Assembly (NCBI GenBank): GCA_027066325.1
Contig: JAMONY010000007.1
Location: 1 to 40,915, forward strand
Direction of reading: 5' to 3'
DNA: 40,915 bases
From: Helicobacteraceae bacterium
GTDB lineage: Bacteria; Campylobacterota; Campylobacteria; Campylobacterales; Sulfurimonadaceae
In this document: piece by piece, positions 16,002 through 24,544 of the stretch
Numbering within the stretch: position 1 is the stretch's first letter
How the letters are laid out: every line of letters starts with the position of its first letter
The notes under the pieces: model-generated
What the model saw: the letters and a program-made list of their open reading frames with translations, nothing else
Database searches by the model: none
Told to the model about the DNA's origin: nothing
Program-made: the position numbers and the translations under genes

Positions 16002-17207
16002 ATGACACAAGAAGAGATAAAACATTTTAATGTTGATGAGTTGACTTACGAGACACTCAATAAGATGCGTGTATACTTAAAGAGAATGTTAGAAGTTGGG
16101 GGCTCAGACCTACATATCAAGGCGAACTCACTTATTAGAGCTAGAATCAATGGTGAAATTACGCCACTTAGTGGTGATATTTTATCTAAAGAGGATGCTT
16201 TAACATTTGCAAAAGAGCTCTTGAGATCTAGATTTGTTGAGCTTGTTGAGGAGAAAGAGGTTGACCTTGTTTATGTCTATGATGAAAATACAAGATTTAG
16301 GGTCAATATCTTTTTTCAGATGGATGGTGTCTCTGCTGTTTTCCGTGTTATTCCTGTAAAAATTATGTCTATTGATGAGTTGAGATTACCAAAAATAATA
16401 CATAAATTTACTAGAATGGAGCGCGGTATTGTTCTTGTTACAGGTGTAACTGGTTCTGGTAAATCAACCACACTAGCAGCAATTATCAATGAGATAAACT
16501 GGACAAGACGCAAACACATAGTAACCATTGAAGACCCTATAGAGTTTGTTCATAAAGATAGAAAGTGTATCGTTAACCAAAGAAGTGTAGGTCAAGATAC
16601 TAAGAGTTTTTCTAGAGCTTTAAGAGCAGTATTGCGTGAAGATCCAGATATCATACTAGTTGGTGAGATGCGTGATATTGAGACCGTAGAGACTGCACTT
16701 TTAGCAGCAGATTCTGGTCACTTAGTCTTCTCAACTCTACACACACTAGATGCAAAAGAGACCATCAATAGAATAGTATCTATGTTTCCAACTGAAGAGC
16801 AAAATAGAGTTAGAATGACACTAGGTTCAGTACTAGAGGGTGTTGTATCACAGCGTCTTATACCATCTGTAGATGGCAAAAGGGTAGCGGCTTTAGAGGT
16901 TTTGGTTAAGACTCCACGCATTGAGCAACTCATATATGAAGGTCGTGACTCTGAGATAAAAGATGCCATAGAAGAGGGTAAAGAGATATATGGATCTCAA
17001 AGCTTTGATCAAGGTATCTTGGATCTATGGAAAGCAAAAAAGATATCTACAGAGGAGGCGTTTAAGTATGCTACTTCTCCAGCAGACTTAAAGTTAAAAA
17101 TGCAAGGTCTATCAGCACAAATCAATAAAAAAGGCGGCTCTAGTCAAGAGAGCGCTAGTGAGACTAAGTCACAATTTCACGATGATGAGATTTTTGAGAT
17201 CAAGTAG
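16002..17207 (+). CDS. pilT: type IV pilus retraction ATPase PilT
   Basis: PilT is the hexameric cytoplasmic ATPase that depolymerises type IV pili for twitching motility. About 401 residues with an N-terminal PAS-like domain (GGSDLHIKANS, the typical ASDLH motif region), Walker A GVTGSGKSTT near 150, the Asp box EDPIEFVH, Walker B ILVGEMRD near 218, the His box STLHTLDA near 246, and the C-terminal motif ATSPADLKLKM. The C-terminal tail is longer than in E. coli-type PilT and ends in an acidic stretch. ATG 16002 is preferred over ATG 15999 by spacing from GGAG; both are possible. It fits the prepilin genes at the start of the window. Confidence 0.93.
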   Translation: MTQEEIKHFNVDELTYETLNKMRVYLKRMLEVGGSDLHIKANSLIRARINGEITPLSGDILSKEDALTFAKELLRSRFVELVEEKEVDLVYVYDENTRFRVNIFFQMDGVSAVFRVIPVKIMSIDELRLPKIIHKFTRMERGIVLVTGVTGSGKSTTLAAIINEINWTRRKHIVTIEDPIEFVHKDRKCIVNQRSVGQDTKSFSRALRAVLREDPDIILVGEMRDIETVETALLAADSGHLVFSTLHTLDAKETINRIVSMFPTEEQNRVRMTLGSVLEGVVSQRLIPSVDGKRVAALEVLVKTPRIEQLIYEGRDSEIKDAIEEGKEIYGSQSFDQGILDLWKAKKISTEEAFKYATSPADLKLKMQGLSAQINKKGGSSQESASETKSQFHDDEIFEIK

Positions 17208-17224
17208 ATTTAAACATTACACGC

Positions 17225-17230
17225 TATAAT
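17225..17230 (+). promoter_or_regulatory. -10 box for rplY
   Basis: A perfect TATAAT at 17225-17230, 29 bases ahead of ATG 17260 and just after the pilT stop; no clear -35. It probably drives rplY, pth, the LptG/F permease and lysA. Confidence 0.55.
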
Positions 17231-17259
17231 GTCGTCTATTTTTTATGAAGGATCAAAAT

Positions 17260-17796
17260 ATGTTAGAAGGTATCGTTAGAGAGAGTATCGGCAAAAGTTC
17301 AACAAAGGCTCTTCGCCGAGATGGTTATCTAGTTGCAAATGTGTATGGTAAGGGTTTAGAGAATATCCATGCCGCATTTAAGATGAATGAGTTTATACGC
17401 ACAGTGCGCAAGAAGGATACATTGACATTTACTATCAAGCTTGGTAGTAGTGAGCTTGATGTTGTAGTACAATCTTATGAGTCACACCCAGTGAGTGGTA
17501 ACTTGTTGCATGTTGACTTAATGGTTGCACAAAAGGGTGTAGTTACACACTACCATGTCCCTATACAGACACAAGGCACACCTATAGGTCTTAAAAACAA
17601 AGGCATGCTCTATGTAGCAAAAAAACGCCTTAGAGTTAAAGGGGCTATTGAGTCTATTCCTCACAAGATAGAGATAGATATATCAGCTCTTGATCTAGGA
17701 GATTCAGTGCTTATTAGAGATCTAAGTGCAACTGATGGATATAGATTTACAGACTCTGATCGTGTATCAGTGTTAAGTATCATCAAAGCGAAATAG
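17260..17796 (+). CDS. rplY: 50S ribosomal protein L25 (Ctc form)
   Basis: L25 binds 5S rRNA. The 178-residue protein is the long Ctc type: an N-terminal L25 domain (ESIGKSSTKALRRDGYLVANVYGKG) and a C-terminal TL5-like beta domain ending near SVLSIIKAK. ATG 17260 is chosen rather than the in-frame ATG at 17245, because AAGGAT (17248-17253) is then at the right distance and MLEGIVRESIGK is the typical start. Its gene is followed by pth after 2 bases, the common L25-Pth pairing in bacteria. Confidence 0.95.
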   Translation: MLEGIVRESIGKSSTKALRRDGYLVANVYGKGLENIHAAFKMNEFIRTVRKKDTLTFTIKLGSSELDVVVQSYESHPVSGNLLHVDLMVAQKGVVTHYHVPIQTQGTPIGLKNKGMLYVAKKRLRVKGAIESIPHKIEIDISALDLGDSVLIRDLSATDGYRFTDSDRVSVLSIIKAK

Positions 17797-17798
17797 AT

Positions 17799-18350
17799 TT
17801 GTTAGTTGTAGGGCTTGGTAACCCCGGCTCTACATACGAGCAGACTAGACACAACATAGGCTTTATGGTTATTGACGAGCTTCTTCGTCGCCACACTCAC
17901 ACAGAACTTACCAATAGACTCTTTAGAGGCAAGCTCTATAAAACTTCCAATTTTTACCTGCTTAAACCAGACACTTTTATGAATTTGAGTGGCGAATCTG
18001 TAGCGAGCATAGTCTCTTTTTTTAAGATAGAGCATGTGGTTGTTGTACATGATGATCTTGATCTGCCATTTGGAACCATAAAGTTTAAAGTTGGTGGTGG
18101 ACATGGCGGTCATAATGGCTTAAAATCCATAGATCTCAAGATAGGTAAAGAGTATGAGAGAGTGCGCATAGGCATATCACGCCCAGATAGAAGCTCAGAA
18201 GTTAGCAGCTATGTTCTAAGTCCATTTACCCCCTCTCAAACAACCCATCTTAACTCTATCATCACACATGCTTCAGATGCCATAGAGGCTATGAGTAGCG
18301 AAGAGATATCGACTATAGCATCGCGTTTTACAAAAAAAGAGAGCTTATGA
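17799..18350 (+). CDS. pth: peptidyl-tRNA hydrolase
   Basis: Pth cleaves peptidyl-tRNAs released from stalled ribosomes. The 183-residue protein has VVGLGNPGSTYEQTRHNIGF with the catalytic His20 region, FMNLSGESV with the conserved Asn, the catalytic Asp in VVHDDLDLPFG, and GGGHGGHNGLKS. It starts with TTG 17799, two bases after the rplY stop; no ATG or GTG gives the full VVGLGNPG start. It overlaps the next gene by ATGA. Confidence 0.96.
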   Translation: MLVVGLGNPGSTYEQTRHNIGFMVIDELLRRHTHTELTNRLFRGKLYKTSNFYLLKPDTFMNLSGESVASIVSFFKIEHVVVVHDDLDLPFGTIKFKVGGGHGGHNGLKSIDLKIGKEYERVRIGISRPDRSSEVSSYVLSPFTPSQTTHLNSIITHASDAIEAMSSEEISTIASRFTKKESL

Positions 18351-19429
18351 TAGCATTTTGGTATATAACAAAACTCTATCTTAAGTACTTTATTATTATA
18401 CTATCTGCACTCACCTTTTTTATGGTTGGATTTGACTACTTGAGTAACTCAGACAAACTCACTCACTCCGCAAATCTAACTCTTCTATATCTGCTCTATA
18501 AGCTACTATTTGCCATTGATATGATGTTGCCTTTATCGCTTATATTTGCTATGATATCTACTAAAATCCACCTTATAAACTCCAACGCTCTTGTGGCATT
18601 CTACTCACTTGGTCTTAGTAAGATAGATATATTAAGACCATTTGTTGTAGTGTCTGTATCTATTACTCTAGTCTATATAGCCCTACATGCCACACCATTT
18701 GCCAAAGCGGATGAGTACTCTAATAATATCCGCTCAAGTGCATCAATCCTTAAGCCAACATCAAAACTATTTTTCACATATCAAGAGTACTATATCTATT
18801 TTGGAAAGCTATATCCGCTACAAGATAGAGCAGAAGATATCCGTATATTTAAGTTTAAAAATGACTCTTTAACAGAGGTGTTGGTCTCAGATGAGGCGTA
18901 TTATAGGGATGATAGTTGGCATATTAGTAGAGCTAGCTTGCTACATAAACCAGAGATTTTAGCTCTTGATGCGGAGGGCATAGTGTTTACTAATGAGAGC
19001 TCATTAAGGATGCTAGATGGGTTTAAACCAACCATATTAGATCAGGTCTATGAGGGTAAAGTGAACTATACTATTGTAGATGCACTTGAGGCTCTAAGAT
19101 TGCTTAGTCGCGAAAATATCAATGTCGATAAGATTAAAAGTGCACTATATCGCATCTTTGCCTCACCATTTTTTGTTCCAAGTTTGATTGTTATTATGTT
19201 TTTTATGGTGCCTATTAGTTCAAGATTTTTAAATGTAACTCTTTTTAGTTTTGCTGCTATAGTGCTTACTATTGTTGTCTGGTCTATTTTATTTGTATTG
19301 ACAGAGTTGTCAAATAACAAGACAATCTCTAGTGAAATTGGTATACTTCTACCAGCATTTATATTAGTATCAATAGCACTATATGAGTGGTACAAAGAGA
19401 GATATAAACAGAAAAAGGTTAAGACATGA
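18347..19429 (+). CDS. LptF/LptG-family lipopolysaccharide export permease
   Basis: A 360-residue protein of the YjgP/YjgQ family: three N-terminal membrane helices (IIILSALTFFMVGFDYL and following), a central periplasmic beta domain of about 150 residues (DRAEDIRIFKFKNDSL and onward), and three C-terminal helices. With LptB it forms the inner-membrane ABC extractor that pushes LPS to the LptA bridge. Only one of the LptF/LptG pair is present here, so its partner must be elsewhere; I cannot tell which it is, though the N-terminus resembles LptG slightly more. It overlaps pth and lysA by ATGA at each end. Confidence 0.87.
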   Translation: MIAFWYITKLYLKYFIIILSALTFFMVGFDYLSNSDKLTHSANLTLLYLLYKLLFAIDMMLPLSLIFAMISTKIHLINSNALVAFYSLGLSKIDILRPFVVVSVSITLVYIALHATPFAKADEYSNNIRSSASILKPTSKLFFTYQEYYIYFGKLYPLQDRAEDIRIFKFKNDSLTEVLVSDEAYYRDDSWHISRASLLHKPEILALDAEGIVFTNESSLRMLDGFKPTILDQVYEGKVNYTIVDALEALRLLSRENINVDKIKSALYRIFASPFFVPSLIVIMFFMVPISSRFLNVTLFSFAAIVLTIVVWSILFVLTELSNNKTISSEIGILLPAFILVSIALYEWYKERYKQKKVKT

Positions 19430-20637
19430 TAGACTACAATCAGATTGCTCAGAAGTATGGTACACCACTATATCTGTATGATTTTGATCACTTTACAGCT
19501 CAGTATGAGAAGCTAAAAGATGCATTTAGGGCTAGAAAATCTATCTTAGCCTATGCGGTTAAAGCTTCATCAAATCTTAGTATAATTAAACACTTTGCAT
19601 CACTTGGTGCTGGGGCAGATTGTGTATCTATAGGTGAGGTGAGGCGCGCGCTATTAGCGGGTGTCCCAAAGTATAAGATCATCTTTAGTGGAGTTGGCAA
19701 GCGTGATGATGAGATAGCTGAAGCGATTTGTAGTGATATACTCTATATCAATGTTGAGAGTAGCGCGGAGCTAGATCGCATAGAGCTGATAGCTAAGAGA
19801 GTAGATAGATCTGTGAGAATTAGCATTAGAGTCAATCCAAACATAGATCCAAAGACACACCCGTATATCTCAACAGGGTTACATTCCAATAAGTTTGGAG
19901 TTGATTTAGATAGTGCTAAGAGGATGTATATTCAGGCAAATAGTTCTCAACATCTAGAGCCAGTTGGTATACATTTTCATATAGGCTCGCAACTAACTGA
20001 ACTTGAGCCCATAAGAGACTCTGCTATCATAGTTGCAGATCTTGTGCGTTCACTACGCTCTGCTATTGGGCTTGAGCTGAAGTTTTTTGATGTTGGTGGT
20101 GGTCTTGGTGTGCAGTATAGTGATGAGAAGATTATAGATCCAGTGGAGTATGCACAAGCTATTTTATCAACCTTGAGTGGCTTGGATCTAACTATCATAT
20201 GTGAACCAGGGCGTTTTTTGAGTGCTAATGCTGGCTATTTTTTAACAAGAGTGCTCTATGAGAAGAGTAACTCTGATAAGAGATTTATCATAGTTGATGG
20301 CGCGATGAATGATCTATTGCGCCCAAGTCTATATGGTGCATACCATAGCATAACACACTTTAAAGAGGCAGATGAAAAAGTGGGTGTTGCAGATGTTGTA
20401 GGACCTGTATGTGAGAGCGGAGACTTTTTGGCTAAAGATATAGAGTTGCCATATTTTCAACATAATGATCTTATACTTATCAACAGTGCAGGAGCGTATG
20501 GATTTGGCATGAGTAGCAACTACAATACACGCAATAGATGCGCCGAAGTAGCTATAAGTCATGGTAGAGATAGACTTATAAGAAGGCGTGAAAGTTTTGA
20601 TGATCAGATAGCCCTAGAGAGAGAGTTTATCTCCTAA
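19426..20637 (+). CDS. lysA: diaminopimelate decarboxylase
   Basis: LysA makes L-lysine from meso-diaminopimelate with pyridoxal phosphate. The 403-residue fold type III protein shows the PLP Lys in LAYAVKASSN near residue 46, GLHSNKFGVD, HIGSQL, the glycine loop VGGGLGV, EPGRFLSANAG, the catalytic CESGDFLA and GAYGFGMSSNYN near the end. ATG 19426 overlaps the stop of the LPS permease gene. It ends the plus-strand run and converges with the DUF4149 gene across a 15-base gap in which I see no terminator. Confidence 0.97.
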   Translation: MIDYNQIAQKYGTPLYLYDFDHFTAQYEKLKDAFRARKSILAYAVKASSNLSIIKHFASLGAGADCVSIGEVRRALLAGVPKYKIIFSGVGKRDDEIAEAICSDILYINVESSAELDRIELIAKRVDRSVRISIRVNPNIDPKTHPYISTGLHSNKFGVDLDSAKRMYIQANSSQHLEPVGIHFHIGSQLTELEPIRDSAIIVADLVRSLRSAIGLELKFFDVGGGLGVQYSDEKIIDPVEYAQAILSTLSGLDLTIICEPGRFLSANAGYFLTRVLYEKSNSDKRFIIVDGAMNDLLRPSLYGAYHSITHFKEADEKVGVADVVGPVCESGDFLAKDIELPYFQHNDLILINSAGAYGFGMSSNYNTRNRCAEVAISHGRDRLIRRRESFDDQIALEREFIS

Positions 20638-20652
20638 TTTGTCGCGCTGTCT

Positions 20653-21129
20653 CTATCTAAACATAAGCATCATTCTGCGCACAAATAGAGCTATGAGCGC
20701 TACTGCTAAGATCTTGAAGTCTAGTTCACTTGCACTATGAAGTGATGCAAATTCGCTACTTAGCGTTGCTTCCACACCTTGTTGTTGCAGCTCCAATATC
20801 TTTGGGGTGTAGATAGCTGCAAATAGCGCCATGGTTGAGAGTGTTATAAAAGCAGCTATGATAGCGTAGCGGTCGCGTCTCATCATCTTGTACTCATACG
20901 CTTCAAAGATAGCTATCACTAAGATCATAAAGTAGATCCAGTAGCTAAAACGACGAAATATCTCACCCATAAGTATGCCTTCATTGTAGTGATCAAGGTA
21001 TGGTATGGGTAGTATATATTCTGAGTTAAATATCACAGCGGCATTTAGTATACCCAGTGTAAGAACTGCTCCTAGTGTGCTAGCTATTAGTAGCAGATAC
21101 AGTGTGATGATGATCTGTTTTTTCTTCAT
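20653..21129 (-). CDS. DUF4149-type integral membrane protein
   Basis: A 158-residue protein with four hydrophobic segments (first at 8-30, then around 63-78, 90-107 and the C-terminal FKILAVALIALFVRRMMLM). The topology and the AAVIFNSEYILP segment after helix 1 fit the DUF4149/TMEM205-like family, whose function is not known. It is the last gene of the twelve-gene minus-strand run, one base after prmC. Family assignment is moderate; no enzyme motif is seen. Confidence 0.7.
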   Translation of the reverse strand: MKKKQIIITLYLLLIASTLGAVLTLGILNAAVIFNSEYILPIPYLDHYNEGILMGEIFRRFSYWIYFMILVIAIFEAYEYKMMRRDRYAIIAAFITLSTMALFAAIYTPKILELQQQGVEATLSSEFASLHSASELDFKILAVALIALFVRRMMLMFR

Positions 21130-21130
21130 G

Positions 21131-21937
21131 TTACCTCTTTAGTATAAATCCTCTATCAAAGCCTGATAGATCTTTGTAGAACTCTAGCGACTCATATGCT
21201 CTACTATGTAGATACGCTAAAACTTTTGACTTTTGATCATACCCCATCTCACATAGAAACATCTTAATATCTCTACTGTAGAGTAGATCTATAAGCTTAA
21301 ATATGACCTCGTCTCCACTATCTCCACCATATAGCGCACAATCTGGCTCATACGAGAGGTTTGGCTCAAGTGGTGCGTTATTGGCAATGTATGGAGGATT
21401 TGAGATTAGTATATCTATCTCTTCTGGTACGCTATTGAGTAGATCACTCTCTCTTAGGTCTACTTTTAGGTTTGCAGTATTGACTTTAGCTATCTTAAGA
21501 GCATCGGTTGATATATCTACTGCTATGATCTTGGCTTGTGGTAGATTTTTGGATAGTATGGCACTGATAACACCACTACCAACTCCAACTTCACATACGG
21601 TGATAGATCTAGTGTTATCTATCTGCTCTAGTGCTAAGTCTATGAGCAACTCCGTCTCAGGGCGTGGTATAAGTGCACCTTTGGCAATGTAGAATGTTTG
21701 TGAGTAGAAGCTGACTCTATTGGTAATGTACTCTAAGGGTTCATGGGAAGCTCTGCGCTCTACCCACTGCATGAGAGTTTTTTGGTACTCAAGTAGATAA
21801 TTTTGATGTGTGATGATCCAGAGCTGATCGACATCAAAATATGCCATCAAGAGTAACTCTGCCTCTCTTCTTGCAAAGTTAGTTACACCCTCTAGTTTGT
21901 GTGCTATTAGTGATATAAGATCTTGAGTGCTATACAT
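21131..21937 (-). CDS. prmC: release factor glutamine methyltransferase PrmC (HemK)
   Basis: PrmC methylates the Gln of the GGQ motif in RF1 and RF2. The 268-residue protein has a helical N-terminal domain that binds the release factor, then a Rossmann methyltransferase with PRPETELLIDLAL, VCEVGVGSGVIS (SAM loop), and the catalytic ISNPPYI. It overlaps the M48 protease gene by 8 bases. All motifs are intact. Confidence 0.95.
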   Translation of the reverse strand: MYSTQDLISLIAHKLEGVTNFARREAELLLMAYFDVDQLWIITHQNYLLEYQKTLMQWVERRASHEPLEYITNRVSFYSQTFYIAKGALIPRPETELLIDLALEQIDNTRSITVCEVGVGSGVISAILSKNLPQAKIIAVDISTDALKIAKVNTANLKVDLRESDLLNSVPEEIDILISNPPYIANNAPLEPNLSYEPDCALYGGDSGDEVIFKLIDLLYSRDIKMFLCEMGYDQKSKVLAYLHSRAYESLEFYKDLSGFDRGFILKR

Positions 21938-23129
21938 CTACACCTAGTTTTTTGAGTCGCTCCATCACTGGTGGGTGAGTGTAGTAAAATAGTATATAGA
22001 GCTTATGAGATAGCGGAAAAGAGCTATTTTCTGCTACTAGTTTCATAAGAGCTGACGCCAACTGCTCTTTGCTACTAAGTTTGGCGCCCATAGCATCTGC
22101 CTCAAACTCATTGTGTCGACTCACAAGACCCATAAGTGGCATGATAACAAAGCTAGCCACACCCATAAAGAGCATAAATAGTATCATCTTTACAGATGCG
22201 CTCTCACTAAGACCTAAGTGTAAAAATATAGATTGTGGTAGGTTGCCAAAGATAGCTAGCATACTAAAAAGCATCAGACCAACTACAGCTATATTTTTAT
22301 ACAGATCACCGTGGGCAAAATGTCCTAGTTCGTGTCCTAGTACAGCTAAGAGCTCATCTGGAGTTAGTTTTTGTAGTAGTGTATCAAAAAGTACAACTCT
22401 TTTGCTCTTTCCAAGTCCACCAAAATAGGCATTGAGCCTAGCATCTCTCTTGCTAGCATCACTCACATATACACCGCTACTTACAAACCCAGTTTCACTC
22501 ATTAGAGCCTCTATGCGCTGATTGAGCTCACTATCTTCAAGTGGCTTAACTTTGTCAAAAAAGAGAGCTCTTATGGTTGGAAAAAACATATTTAGAGCAA
22601 CAATGACAGCAAAAAGAAAACAGAATGTCCAGAGCCACCAGAGTTGAGTAGAGTCTATGATAACGCTAGCCCCCCATATGACAGCGCCACCCAGTACAAC
22701 CGTAAGAGCAGTTGTTATAAGTGTGTCTTTGATATATAGCTTGATTGTTGAGCGATTGAAGCCAAATTTCTCATCTAGTACAAATTTTTCATATATATTT
22801 AACGGGAGAGTAACAGCACCATTAATCAGTATAAATCCAAGTACAATCACCACACTTTTGTAGGGCTCTGTTAGCTCTATAAAGGCTCCTTCAAGATAGG
22901 CTATGCCACTGCTAATCCAGATCAAAAATAGCAGATATTCAACAATAGAGCCAACCATCGCAAGCCTCTCTTTGGCTATAGCATAGTTGGCAGCCTCAAT
23001 AAACTTTTTGCTATCTAGAAGCACTGCTGGTCTGCTTTTTGCAACACTAATATAGCCTATCTGCATAGCGCTTATGTACAGTTTTACAACTAGATATAGA
23101 GTTACAATGCCTACAAGTATCATCAACAT
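21930..23129 (-). CDS. M48-family CAAX-prenyl-protease-like metallopeptidase (Ste24-like)
   Basis: A 399-residue membrane protein with about seven hydrophobic segments and the zinc motif HELGHFAHGD near residue 266, with a third ligand Glu in EFEADAMGA near 345. This architecture matches Ste24/CAAX protease 1 type M48A enzymes, here probably a membrane-protein quality-control protease like HtpX rather than a prenyl protease, since bacteria do not prenylate. ATG 23129 begins MLMILVGIVTLYLV, 3 bases after the small unknown gene. It sits mid-operon with no obvious functional partner. Confidence 0.9.
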   Translation of the reverse strand: MLMILVGIVTLYLVVKLYISAMQIGYISVAKSRPAVLLDSKKFIEAANYAIAKERLAMVGSIVEYLLFLIWISSGIAYLEGAFIELTEPYKSVVIVLGFILINGAVTLPLNIYEKFVLDEKFGFNRSTIKLYIKDTLITTALTVVLGGAVIWGASVIIDSTQLWWLWTFCFLFAVIVALNMFFPTIRALFFDKVKPLEDSELNQRIEALMSETGFVSSGVYVSDASKRDARLNAYFGGLGKSKRVVLFDTLLQKLTPDELLAVLGHELGHFAHGDLYKNIAVVGLMLFSMLAIFGNLPQSIFLHLGLSESASVKMILFMLFMGVASFVIMPLMGLVSRHNEFEADAMGAKLSSKEQLASALMKLVAENSSFPLSHKLYILFYYTHPPVMERLKKLGVDV

Positions 23130-23132
23130 GAC

Positions 23133-23351
23133 TTAGTCCACCATGTAGAGAAGCTGCTTAAGCTTCTCTTGATTTAGTTTTTTATTCAACTTCATCTGTA
23201 GATCACCATCTGCATCATCTAAGCCAGCTTTGAGTCGTTTAAGCTCTTTTTTTGTCAGCTTCTGCTTTAAGATTACTAGTAGTTCATCTTCATCTTTTAG
23301 TGGTAGTATCAGTTTGTTGATTCTAGCTTTTAACTCATCTGCAATACCCAC
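23133..23351 (-). CDS. small charged helical protein of unknown function
   Basis: About 73 residues if GTG 23351 is the start, just after the thiS stop; an earlier in-frame TTG (23369) inside thiS would add six residues. The sequence is rich in Lys, Leu, Asp and Glu (KQKLTKKELKRLKAGLDD and KLNKKLNQEKLKQLL) and looks all-helical, with no Cys, signal or membrane segment. It lies between thiS and the M48 protease gene. I do not recognise the family. Confidence 0.55.
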   Translation of the reverse strand: MGIADELKARINKLILPLKDEDELLVILKQKLTKKELKRLKAGLDDADGDLQMKLNKKLNQEKLKQLLYMVD

Positions 23352-23352
23352 T

Positions 23353-23553
23353 CTAGCCACCCCCAACAAAATCTAACAGCTCCAACTTGTCACCATCAGC
23401 TAGTCTGCGACTGCTCCACTGATCTTGTTTGACTATCTGAGTGTTGATGGCAGCTGCCATAACTTTGTCTTTTATGTCAAGATCATCTAGTAACTTCTCA
23501 AGAGTGATAGCATCTGCTACCTCTTTTGGTTCTGCATTGATTGTGATGTTCAT
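23353..23553 (-). CDS. thiS: sulfur carrier protein ThiS
   Basis: ThiS carries a C-terminal thiocarboxylate that supplies sulphur for thiazole formation in thiamine synthesis. The 66-residue beta-grasp protein ends in DFVGGG, so the required terminal Gly-Gly is present. The start MNITINAEP is typical, with AGGG upstream. No thiF, thiG or thiH is adjacent; the nearest enzymes are a MidA-like methyltransferase and an unknown, so those thi genes must be elsewhere. Confidence 0.85.
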   Translation of the reverse strand: MNITINAEPKEVADAITLEKLLDDLDIKDKVMAAAINTQIVKQDQWSSRRLADGDKLELLDFVGGG

Positions 23554-23554
23554 C

Positions 23555-24544
23555 CTAACCCTTTCTAAATCTAATCATCTTAAATCTCTCACCTTGAAAC
23601 TCTGGAAGTATCAATCTTTTGACCTTCTCTAGCTCTTGAGTGTAGATCTTATCACCTCTACGCTCTTTTAGTATTTCAAGCAAAGAGATTATACCCATAT
23701 CAACCAGAGCTTTTAGCTGAGTTTTAAACTCTACCATCTCAACACCAGCCTCACTAAAAGCACTCTGAAGATGAGAGAAGTTTACATCATATGTGATATC
23801 ACTTTTTTGAAAGAGCTGTAGATGATCTATCTGCTCATCAAAAAAAGCAAAAACCTCATGCTCTTTGTAGACTCTTATGCTAAAGTCACCTCTTGAGCGC
23901 ATCTGACCATAGTCAAAACTCATAAACTCATAAACTTTAGCAGATTTTGATATATCAATAGCAAACTGTTCATACCCAACTGCTATCTCGCCTCTCTCTA
24001 TGCCAAGAGCTTTGGCACGCTTTAGTAGTTGCTGATCCTCTATGTCAAATAGCACTTTGTGATCTTGAAGTCTAGCAAATTTCTCATTGTGTAATAGCTC
24101 ACAAGTAAATGCATCAAAAATCTCATTGGCTATAAAGAAGCACTCATCAACTCTCATCTGCTCTAGTGAGCTATACTGCAACAGATCTATGGCTTTGCCA
24201 AATGACGCTTCAAAATAGCTCTTCTGTTCAGCACGAAGCTTCTCATATCTCTCTACAACACAAAACTTTAAACTCTTAAGCAGCTCTGGACGAAGTGTAT
24301 AGATAAACTCTATGATATCAGCAAGCAGGTAGCCTCTGTGAGCACCGATCTCACATATGTGAGCATCTGGACTTAAAAACCCCTCATCTATAGTAGAGAT
24401 AATGTGTTGCGCAATAGTACCACCAAAAAATTTTGAGCTACTTACCGCTGTATAGAAATCACCATCTTTACCTATAGGGGCATATGAGCTATAGTAGCCA
24501 CTATCACCATAGAGCCACGCTTGCATATACTCACTAAATCTCAT
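23555..24544 (-). CDS. SAM-dependent methyltransferase of the MidA/NDUFAF7 family
   Basis: A 329-residue protein resembling the DUF185/MidA family: MRFSEYMQAWLYGDSGYYSS start (the family's LxxYM and GYY pattern), DGDFYTAVSSSKFFGG, the SAM loop ICEIGAHRGYL, and FFIANEIFDAF. NDUFAF7 methylates an Arg of complex I NDUFS2 in mitochondria; bacterial homologues are poorly known. The start at 24544 is preferred over an ATG four codons earlier by resemblance to the family, and both overlap the tolC stop. It is shorter than the usual 350-380 residues. Confidence 0.8.
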   Translation of the reverse strand: MRFSEYMQAWLYGDSGYYSSYAPIGKDGDFYTAVSSSKFFGGTIAQHIISTIDEGFLSPDAHICEIGAHRGYLLADIIEFIYTLRPELLKSLKFCVVERYEKLRAEQKSYFEASFGKAIDLLQYSSLEQMRVDECFFIANEIFDAFTCELLHNEKFARLQDHKVLFDIEDQQLLKRAKALGIERGEIAVGYEQFAIDISKSAKVYEFMSFDYGQMRSRGDFSIRVYKEHEVFAFFDEQIDHLQLFQKSDITYDVNFSHLQSAFSEAGVEMVEFKTQLKALVDMGIISLLEILKERRGDKIYTQELEKVKRLILPEFQGERFKMIRFRKG